DNA from: Caulobacteraceae bacterium
GTDB taxonomy: Bacteria; Pseudomonadota; Alphaproteobacteria; Caulobacterales; Caulobacteraceae
Direction: 5' to 3'
Assembly (NCBI GenBank): GCA_947479185.1
Contig: CANJYY010000214.1
Location: forward strand, 1-5,413
DNA length: 5,413 nucleotides
Part shown: one piece after another, positions 1-4,514 of the stretch
How the letters are laid out: every line of letters begins with the position of its first letter
Numbering within the stretch: the first letter of the stretch is position 1
Translations under genes and position numbers: made by a program
Notes under the pieces: model-generated
Told to the model about the DNA's origin: nothing
The model's input: the letters and a program-made list of their open reading frames with translations, nothing else
The model's database searches: none

Positions 1-297
1 CATCATCTTGACCTCGGTCGGTTTGAACACCCGACCGTAGCGCTCCATGTAGTTGTCCTGGACCTCGATATCGCCCTGGGTGAAGAAGCGGAAAATCTGC
101 GTCAGCAGATTGCGCTCGCGATCGTTCAGGTTCGCCGCCCAGTCCTTGCAGTCCTCGCCCAGCGGCACCTCTTCAGGCATCCAGTGGACCTGCTGCTGAC
201 GCTTCCACATGTCATAGGCCCACGGGTAGCGGAACGGCTTGTAGGCCGCCGAAGGGGTGAGCAGGCCGGGCAGGATGAGCTTGGACGAGGCGGTCAC
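1..297 (-). CDS. nrdB: Ribonucleoside-diphosphate reductase, class I small (beta, R2) subunit, N-terminal part
   Basis: The R2 subunit houses the metal centre and radical generator that let the large subunit NrdA reduce ribonucleotides to deoxyribonucleotides in the cytoplasm. The minus-strand frame is open from the window edge and gives the start of an alphaproteobacterial NrdB: YKPFRYPWAYDMW (residues 19-31), QQQVHWMPEEVPLGEDCKDW (34-53), then FFTQGDIEVQDNYMERYG (71-88). Asp76 in QGDIE is probably the first metal ligand, judged from family spacing. The remaining ligands and radical tyrosine lie outside the window; the family is about 330-380 residues. No ATG exists upstream of the conserved YKPFRYPW block, so the start must be non-ATG. 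GTG at 297 is chosen because GGAG lies 9 nt upstream; GTG at 354 is in frame (19 more residues) but has no clear Shine-Dalgarno site. The frame closes at a TGA at 385-387. The upstream NrdR-like box suggests dATP/ATP-responsive repression. Identity is very sure; the start is not. Confidence 0.93.
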   Translation of the reverse strand, partial: MTASSKLILPGLLTPSAAYKPFRYPWAYDMWKRQQQVHWMPEEVPLGEDCKDWAANLNDRERNLLTQIFRFFTQGDIEVQDNYMERYGRVFKPTEVKMM

Positions 298-399
298 GGT
301 GACGAACTCCGGACGAGGGCGGGCGGGAATCGAAGCAGCAAGATAGGATGGCACCGTATCAAACCACCGCGACACATCTAGTGGTCACGCTGACGCAAC

Positions 400-415
400 C
401 CACAAGATGTTGTGA
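400..415. promoter_or_regulatory. NrdR box (putative), in the nrdB / GST divergent region
   Basis: The 16-mer ccacaagatgttgtga matches 12 of 16 positions of the NrdR consensus acaCwAtATaTwGtgt, including all the strongly conserved core positions. Its core CACAA-gatg-TTGTG is a perfect palindrome. NrdR is the ATP/dATP-sensing repressor of ribonucleotide reductase genes, and the neighbouring minus-strand gene is nrdB, which makes the assignment much stronger than the motif alone. A possible nrdB promoter reads TTGTGG, 18 nt, CTAGAT on the minus strand, which would put the box over the -35 element. NrdR sites usually come in pairs about three helical turns apart; only a weak, one-base-short relative (CAC-atcta-GTG, 373-383) is visible as a partner. 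Confidence 0.62.
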
Positions 416-431
416 GATTGTGGATAAGATG

Positions 432-1094
432 ATGAACCAATCGTTGACCGTCTACGGCGCCCTGGGATCCGGCAGCGTGCCGGTCGAGGCGGCGCTGACG
501 CTGATCGGCCTGCCCTATGACATCGTCGAGGCGGCCACCTGGGATTTCGATCCCGAGGTCCTGGCGATGGTGGAAAAGGTCAATCCGCTCATGCAGATTC
601 CGGCTCTGGTCCTGCCGTCGGGGGAGGTCCTGACCGAGAGCGCGGCGATCCTCGTCTGGCTGGCGGACAGTCACCCGGAGGCGCGCCTGGGGCCCCCGGT
701 CGGCGATCCGCGCCGCGGTCAGTTCCTGCGCTGGATGACCTTTGTCCCGGCGGCGATCTATTCGCTGTTCTGGGTGCGGGACGAGCCCTCGCGCCTCGGC
801 GGCCCCGATCCGGCCCAGGGCGAGCGGATCAAGGCGGCGACGGCGGAGCGCATCGCCGACTGCTGGCGCATGATGGACGGCCAGATCGCCCCGGCCGGCC
901 ACTATCTGCTCGGCGACGACCTGTCGGTGCTCGACCTCTATGTCACGGTGGTCAGCCGCTGGGGCCCCGGCCGCAACCGCTTCTATCGCGAAGCGCCGGG
1001 CCTGACGCCGGTGGTCCGGCGTGTCGACGCCGATCCCCGACTGGCGGCGTTCTGGGCCGAGCGCTTCCCGTTCGCGGAGGGCTGGGAGCGATAG
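432..1094 (+). CDS. Glutathione S-transferase family protein
   Basis: A 220-residue cytosolic protein with the two-domain GST layout. The N-terminal thioredoxin-like domain (about residues 5-80) starts TVYGALGSGSVPVEAAL, where Ser13 or Ser15 sits where GSTs place the residue activating glutathione. It has the cis-proline loop NPLMQIPAL (Pro57) and the gamma-glutamyl-binding pair Glu69-Ser70 in LTESAAIL. The all-helical C-terminal domain carries the folding motif LLGDDLSVLDLYV, with the N-capping Ser165-x-x-Asp168. The length is typical of the family. ATG ATG at 429-434 gives two adjacent starts; 432 is preferred because GGAT at 422-425 lies 6 nt upstream. A longer frame back to 348 would run through the NrdR-like palindrome and reads unlike a GST. 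The substrate cannot be told: GSTs may conjugate electrophiles, act as peroxidases or isomerases. It is divergent from nrdB and shares its control region, so NrdR could affect it too (inference). Confidence 0.88.
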   Translation: MNQSLTVYGALGSGSVPVEAALTLIGLPYDIVEAATWDFDPEVLAMVEKVNPLMQIPALVLPSGEVLTESAAILVWLADSHPEARLGPPVGDPRRGQFLRWMTFVPAAIYSLFWVRDEPSRLGGPDPAQGERIKAATAERIADCWRMMDGQIAPAGHYLLGDDLSVLDLYVTVVSRWGPGRNRFYREAPGLTPVVRRVDADPRLAAFWAERFPFAEGWER

Positions 1095-1096
1095 GG

Positions 1097-1138
1097 ACGG
1101 CATCCCTCCCCCTGCGGGGGTTGGGGGAGGGATGCCGT
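1097..1138. terminator. Perfect 16-bp inverted repeat between convergent genes; probable bidirectional terminator
   Basis: The arms at 1097-1112 (acggcatccctccccc) and 1123-1138 (gggggagggatgccgt) are exact reverse complements around a 10-nt loop. The hairpin begins 3 bp after the GST stop and ends 10 bp before the stop of the convergent outer-membrane protein gene, so it serves both transcripts. Neither side is followed by a real T-run, so it may act by stalling, by protecting 3' ends, or with Rho rather than as a textbook intrinsic terminator. The C/G-block design resembles hairpins common between genes in Caulobacterales genomes. Confidence 0.6.
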
Positions 1139-1147
1139 GACCGCTGC

Positions 1148-1969
1148 CTAGGTCGAGCCGGGCGGCGGCGGCGGCGGCGGCGGGGGCGAGGGCGGCGGCG
1201 CGCTCAGCGCGGCGGCCAGGCCGCGCAGCAGGTCGCCGCCGAACAGGTCGGTGAAGCCGGCCGAAGACTGACCGTCCATGTCCCGGTCGCGCAGGGTCCC
1301 GCCGCCGAAGTTCCAGCGCACCCCGATCCGGAAGGAGTCCGACGCGATGTTGGTGTCGCTCAGTTCGCCGTGTTCGGCGCGGCCGAACAGGGAAACGGGC
1401 GCGCCGCCGAACTGGTGCTCTGCGCCGATGCCGAAGATCCAGCCGTCGTCGCTGCCGCCGCCCGCGTCGAAATTGACGAAATTGGCGAAGCCGTCGAGCC
1501 GGGTGTTGTCAGAGACGAAGAACCGCAGTTCGGCGCGGCCGGCCCAGGCGTCGGCGTCCCCCGACGCAGCACCGGCCAGGGCGTCCAGCCGCCAGTCGGG
1601 CGAGAGGGTAAATCGACCCTCAACGCCCCCGCCGGTAAGGTCGAAATTATCTCCGCTGGCGCCGCCCACGAATCCGCCCAGCCTTCCCGGCCCGACATTG
1701 AACATCAGCCGCGCCTTGGGCGAGGTCACCTGATCACCGTCGATCTCGGTGCCCTCGGCGGCGAACTCGAAGTCGAGTCCTGGGCCGAGCGGCAGGACCA
1801 CAAGGCCCTGAAGGTTAGTCAGGCCTGCGTCGGCTGAGCCGGCCGGGCCGGCGTCAATACTGGCGCTGCCGCCCGAGGCCCCGATGTATCCGATCGGCGC
1901 TTCAGCGGCCTGGACGACGCCGCCCATCAGGGTGAAGACCCCTGCGGTCGTGGCGAGAATGGCTTTCAT
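1148..1969 (-). CDS. Exported putative outer-membrane beta-barrel protein with proline-rich C-terminal tail
   Basis: A 273-residue protein that I cannot assign to a named family. It starts with a Sec signal peptide (MKAILATTAGVFTLMGGVVQA, cleavage likely after VQA at residue 21). The body (about 25-221) is Gly/Asp-rich with short alternating hydrophobic stretches such as LDFEFAAEG, ARLMFNVG, AELRFFVSD, VSLFGRAEHG and FRIGVRWNF. This is typical of small outer-membrane barrels, with Phe221 resembling the usual terminal aromatic of the last strand. About 50 residues follow: a DRDMDG stretch (228-233) like a calcium-binding DxDxDG loop, a short helix-prone part (GFTDLFGGDLLRGLAAAL), then PPPS, nine prolines and GST to the end. 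The start is firm: AGGAAA lies 7 nt upstream of the ATG. The gene is divergent from an AraC-type regulator across 188 bp, which may control it. A role as porin, adhesin or stress-related OMP is open. Confidence 0.78.
   Translation of the reverse strand: MKAILATTAGVFTLMGGVVQAAEAPIGYIGASGGSASIDAGPAGSADAGLTNLQGLVVLPLGPGLDFEFAAEGTEIDGDQVTSPKARLMFNVGPGRLGGFVGGASGDNFDLTGGGVEGRFTLSPDWRLDALAGAASGDADAWAGRAELRFFVSDNTRLDGFANFVNFDAGGGSDDGWIFGIGAEHQFGGAPVSLFGRAEHGELSDTNIASDSFRIGVRWNFGGGTLRDRDMDGQSSAGFTDLFGGDLLRGLAAALSAPPPSPPPPPPPPPGST
1161..1181. repeat. (GGC)7 trinucleotide microsatellite encoding polyproline
   Basis: Seven uninterrupted GGC units on the plus strand read as seven CCG proline codons on the coding minus strand. 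CCC codons flank them, giving nine prolines in a row (residues 262-270 of the outer-membrane protein). A shorter GGC run at 1191-1199 lies next to it. Such tracts can change length by slipped-strand replication; because the unit is a codon, changes would stay in frame and only lengthen or shorten the proline tail. Confidence 0.85.
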
Positions 1970-2157
1970 GGCTGGGTTTCCTCATTTCGTTTCATGGGTC
2001 GGAGGCAGCCCCCGTCGAACGCCGGCCTGAACCTTGTGCGCCTGACCCCGACCCGCTTTTGGGGGTGATCCCTTCTAGGACTCCCGCTTGCGTTGAAATT
2101 GTAGGATTGCGACATTCCGCCGCTGGCGCGTGCCGCAGGCCCCCGCGAAGGAGCGTC

Positions 2158-3048
2158 ATGTCGACCGCGACTGTGCGTTTTCATCTGCCGGCCCCGGAGC
2201 TGCGGGGAGCCATCTCGACCTACTACATCCTGCGCGCCCTCGGGCCCGGCGTCGTCGAGGACATCATTCACCCGGAGTGGGCCAATCCCCGTCTGGTGCT
2301 GACCGGCCAGTGGCAGGTGCGGTTCGCCGGCGAGGCGGAGGTCGAGACCCTGCCCGACGCAGCCCTGACCGGCATGCTCGAACGGGGCGCGTTCGTGCGA
2401 GGCTCGCCGGGAGTCCTCATCGGCATGGGCGTGTTGCCGGAGGGCTGGGTGCGGTTGACCGGTCAGTCGGCGGATGCCTTCGCCAACCGCCTGCGACCTC
2501 TGTCGGACGCCTTCGGTCCGGGTGTCGAGGCTCTGCTCGCACGGCTGCGTGGGGCGGGTTCGGACGCCGAGGCCCTGGCGATGCTCGACGCCTACTTCAT
2601 CGCATTGATCGCCGATCGCCCCCTGGCGCCGCCGATTGTGGCGCGCGCCCACACCGCCCTGGTGACGGCCCAGCCGCGCTCTGTGGAGGCTTGGGCCGGC
2701 GACCTCTCTGTTTCCGTGCGCCAGCTGGAGCGGCTCTGCCTGCGCTATTTCGGCCTGACGCCCAAGCGCCTGCTGCGGCGCCAGCGCTTCCTGCGCACCC
2801 TGGCGGCCATGCGCGACGCGGCCCCGGGGGCGTGGAGCGGCCTCATCGACAGCCACTATGTCGACCAGTCCCACTTCATTCGGGAGTTTCACTACTACCT
2901 GGGCATGACGCCGCGCGCCTATTTCGCCCGGACCCAGCCGTTCATGCGCGAGGCGGGCGACCAGCGGATGGCGCTGCTCGGAGCCCCGGTGCAGGGCCTG
3001 CACGCGCCGGGAGACGGTCCGCCCGCCGCGCGTCCGTCGGACGGATAG
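2158..3048 (+). CDS. AraC-family transcriptional regulator
   Basis: A 296-residue cytoplasmic DNA-binding protein. The N-terminal part (about 1-165, starting RFHLPAPELRGAISTYYILR) resembles the sensor-like region of AraC regulators of the DUF6597 type; no ligand can be read from it. The C-terminal part is a classic AraC domain with two helix-turn-helix units: SVEAWAGDLSVSVRQLERL followed by RYFGLTPKRLLRRQRFLRTL (about 175-214), then GLIDSHYVDQSHFIREFHYY and LGMTPRAYFA (228-257), the family signature. A Pro/Gly-rich tail of about 30 residues follows and is probably disordered. The ATG at 2158 is chosen because AAGGAG (2148-2153) lies 4 nt upstream and homology starts there; the frame is open back to an ATG at 2059, but those residues look non-coding. 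It is divergent from the outer-membrane protein gene, a common regulator-target layout, so that gene or the regulator itself is its likeliest target (inference). Confidence 0.9.
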   Translation: MSTATVRFHLPAPELRGAISTYYILRALGPGVVEDIIHPEWANPRLVLTGQWQVRFAGEAEVETLPDAALTGMLERGAFVRGSPGVLIGMGVLPEGWVRLTGQSADAFANRLRPLSDAFGPGVEALLARLRGAGSDAEALAMLDAYFIALIADRPLAPPIVARAHTALVTAQPRSVEAWAGDLSVSVRQLERLCLRYFGLTPKRLLRRQRFLRTLAAMRDAAPGAWSGLIDSHYVDQSHFIREFHYYLGMTPRAYFARTQPFMREAGDQRMALLGAPVQGLHAPGDGPPAARPSDG

Positions 3049-3081
3049 GCCGCCCTTCCCGTGAGGACCGCCCGGCTCCAG

Positions 3082-3125
3082 CGCCGCCGCGGCTCAGGGC
3101 GCCGGCCGCGGCGGCGTGTTGTATT
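3082..3125 (+). terminator. GC-rich hairpin with T-rich trailer; probable terminator of the AraC gene
   Basis: The arms at 3082-3093 (cgccgccgcggc) and 3105-3116 (gccgcggcggcg) are perfect 12-bp complements with an 11-nt loop. On the plus strand they are followed by tgttgtatt (3117-3125), giving the stem plus U-rich end of an intrinsic terminator, 34 bp after the AraC stop. The element overlaps the last codons and the TGA (3094-3096) of the convergent DJ-1-like gene, so it probably also shapes the 3' end of that transcript. Confidence 0.5.
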
Positions 3126-4221
3126 CCAGCCCCTGCCGGGCCAGGCGCACGGCGAACGGGCCGTAGCGCCGGCCCATGGCGGCCAGGGCCTGGTCGAGCT
3201 GCGGCGCGGCCGGCCCGGCGTCGCCCGGAATCCGGTAGCGGCCGGCGACCGGCTCCGCGTCGGGCAGAATCGTCAGGCCGTGACGCGACACCACCGGCGC
3301 CCGCCCGGTCCGCGTGGTCGCCACCTTCGCCCGGAAGCTGCGCTGCCAGACGTCGGCGCGCAGGGCCAGGGCCACCTCGTCGACACCGTCGGCGATGGGG
3401 GCCTCGACCGTCTCGTGCGACCACACCGCCGCCAGCAGGCCGATCGCATGGGCGTAGTCGCCCTTCGACAGGTGGAAGTCGGCCGTGTGGTGCGCGGCGC
3501 TCCAGTCGCTCACGCCCAGCCGCCGGGCGGTCGCTTCGGCCGCCCCCCGTCCGCCGATCGCCTCGACCAGCGCCAGCGACATCGGGATCGAGGCGGTCAC
3601 GCCGGTCGTGGAAATGATTGACCCGTCCTGCACATAGCGCCGGTCACGCACCCAGGTGGTGTCGGGATACGCCTTTTCCAGCGCCTTCATCGCCCCCCAG
3701 TGGGTCGTCGCGCGGCGGCCGCGCAGCAGGCCGGCATTGGCCAGCACCCGCGCGCCTTCGCAGACGGAGACGATCACCGCGCCGCGGTCGGCCTGGTCCC
3801 TGACCCAGGCGGTCAGGACCTTGTCCTTCGGCGACATCTGCGCCGGCACGATGACGATGTCGGCCCCGGCCGGCTCGGCGAGGTCGAACTGCGCCAGCGT
3901 CTGGTCGGCGCGGATCTTCAGCGCCATGCGCAGCTGGATCGGGCCTTCGCCGGTCGACAGGCTGCGCACCTCGGCGACGCCGGAGTCCTTCAGGACGCCA
4001 TAGGGGACAATGAAGTCGGTCACTTCTGCGCCGACGTTCTCGCCGACGACCACCACCAGCGGCCGGGTGCGGCCGGCCTTCGGCGCGGGCAGGGTCAGGC
4101 GGTCGGCTGCGCCGCGGCCCGCGGCAACGACGGGCGTCTCGACGGCCAGCCGGTCGGCGGCCTCGGCGGCGACGAGGGGCAGGGCGAGGAAGCCGGCGAT
4201 GATCAGCAGGGGCACGCGCAT
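3094..4221 (-). CDS. Secreted (periplasmic) DJ-1/PfpI family protein
   Basis: A 375-residue protein with a signal peptide (MRVPLLIIAGFLALPLVAAEA, cleavage near residues 21-22), so it acts outside the cytoplasm. Residues about 54-225 form a class I glutamine amidotransferase-like (DJ-1/PfpI) domain. It has a first strand LVVVVGENVGAEVTDFIVPY, the strand ADIVIVPAQ, and the nucleophile elbow VIVSVCEGARVLA with Cys154. Then come LLRGRRATTHW (His174) and ISTTGVTASIPMSLALVEAIGG. These last blocks closely match the sensor domain of the divergent GlxA-type regulator. The C-terminal ~145 residues (with SDWSAAHHTADFHLSKGDYAH and SRHGLTILPDAEPVAGRY) are a conserved-looking extension that I do not recognise; no DNA-binding domain is present. 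Family members include proteases, chaperones, glyoxalases and hydratases, so the activity is open. The ATG at 4221 has GGAGAG about 9 nt upstream; the longer frame to 4455 runs through the upstream cysteine-rich gene in another frame. It probably forms an operon with that gene, 68 bp upstream. Confidence 0.87.
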   Translation of the reverse strand: MRVPLLIIAGFLALPLVAAEAADRLAVETPVVAAGRGAADRLTLPAPKAGRTRPLVVVVGENVGAEVTDFIVPYGVLKDSGVAEVRSLSTGEGPIQLRMALKIRADQTLAQFDLAEPAGADIVIVPAQMSPKDKVLTAWVRDQADRGAVIVSVCEGARVLANAGLLRGRRATTHWGAMKALEKAYPDTTWVRDRRYVQDGSIISTTGVTASIPMSLALVEAIGGRGAAEATARRLGVSDWSAAHHTADFHLSKGDYAHAIGLLAAVWSHETVEAPIADGVDEVALALRADVWQRSFRAKVATTRTGRAPVVSRHGLTILPDAEPVAGRYRIPGDAGPAAPQLDQALAAMGRRYGPFAVRLARQGLEYNTPPRPAP

Positions 4222-4246
4222 GGCGAAAGTCTCTCCAGGATAGAGA

Positions 4247-4275
4247 CCCCCGGCGCCGCTCAGCGGGGCCGGGGG
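4247..4275 (-). ncRNA. Intercistronic mRNA hairpin between the cysteine-rich gene and the DJ-1-like gene
   Basis: The arms at 4247-4260 (cccccggcgccgct) and 4262-4275 (agcggggccggggg) pair along about 13 bp with one mismatch and a 3-nt TCA loop. It lies 14 bp after the stop of the cysteine-rich gene and upstream of the Shine-Dalgarno site of the DJ-1-like gene. Downstream on the minus strand the sequence is tctctatcc, too poor in T for a strong terminator. It is therefore probably a partial terminator or a 3'-end stabiliser that lets the short upstream gene be made in excess. It is an RNA structure element, not an RNA gene. Confidence 0.45.
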
Positions 4276-4289
4276 GCGGGGGGCGATGA

Positions 4290-4412
4290 TCAGGCGACGG
4301 CCTTGGGCGCGGCGCACGGGGCGGCGCAGGCGCAGGCTGAGCCGCACTGGCAGGACGGGCCGCAGTCGCAGGACGGGCAGGTGCAGGGGCTGCAGGGGCA
4401 TTGGTCGGTCAT
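4290..4412 (-). CDS. Metallothionein-like cysteine-rich small protein (40 aa)
   Basis: A 40-residue protein with 11 cysteines (positions 5, 7, 10, 12, 15, 17, 21, 23, 27, 29, 33), all encoded by TGC. The spacing is C-x-C-x2-C-x-C-x2-C-x-C-x3-C-x-C-x3-C-x-C-x3-C, with Pro, Ser, Gly and Ala between and no His or aromatic residue. Regular CxC pairs in a tiny protein are the mark of metallothioneins, which wrap soft metal ions (Cu(I), Zn, Cd) in thiolate clusters. It lacks the His and Tyr residues of the SmtA-type bacterial metallothioneins and looks more like the short CxC-type proteins of fungi, so it is not clearly a member of the known bacterial family. There is no signal peptide, so it should be cytoplasmic. 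The ATG at 4412 has GGAG 8 nt upstream; a longer frame to 4541 would overlap the divergent gene and is unlikely. It is the first gene of a probable two-gene operon with the secreted DJ-1-like protein. Metal binding is inferred from composition only. Confidence 0.8.
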   Translation of the reverse strand: MTDQCPCSPCTCPSCDCGPSCQCGSACACAAPCAAPKAVA

Positions 4413-4484
4413 GGTCTTGTCTCCATCTCGGCCGGGGGATCCGGCGATGGGACAATCCTGACGAAAGATCGGACTGGCGGAAAT

Positions 4485-4514
4485 GTCATTGATATCGCAT
4501 ATTGCGCCAATGAC
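4485..4514. promoter_or_regulatory. Nested palindrome in the divergent promoter region; possible operator or start-codon hairpin
   Basis: The outer arms GTCATTG (4485-4491) and CAATGAC (4508-4514) are perfect 7-bp complements. Inside them sits a second, smaller dyad, CGCA-TAT-TGCG (4496-4506). The element lies between the divergent cysteine-rich gene and the GlxA-type regulator and covers the regulator's ATG at 4510. As DNA it is a plausible operator for autoregulation and control of both directions; as RNA the outer stem would pair with the start codon. No known regulator's consensus was recognised. Confidence 0.4.

Noticed and set aside
378..1103. 241-residue open frame on the minus strand opposite the GST gene
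   Set aside because: It is Arg/Gln/His-rich with no recognisable domain and mirrors a clear GST; such frames are common opposite GC-rich genes.
1121..1837. 238-residue plus-strand frame opposite the outer-membrane protein gene
   Set aside because: Its translation is low-complexity Arg/Gly/Ala, while the minus strand has a signal peptide, barrel-like pattern and a good Shine-Dalgarno site.
1966..1995. Nine-codon upstream frame (MKRNEETQP) whose TGA overlaps the ATG of the outer-membrane protein gene
   Set aside because: The ATGA overlap would allow translational coupling, but the small frame has no Shine-Dalgarno site of its own, and the bases coding it include the main gene's own AGGAAA site.
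2072..2096. Promoter-like pair on the minus strand (TCAACGC, 10 nt, CCTAGAAG) upstream of the outer-membrane protein gene
   Set aside because: It loosely resembles the Caulobacter housekeeping promoter, but both elements deviate and such matches are expected by chance in this length, so it is not listed as a feature.
2130..3617. 495-residue plus-strand frame overlapping the AraC gene and the DJ-1-like gene
   Set aside because: It is composed mostly of Arg, Gly, Pro and Ala, spans two real genes in the wrong frames and crosses a terminator-like hairpin.
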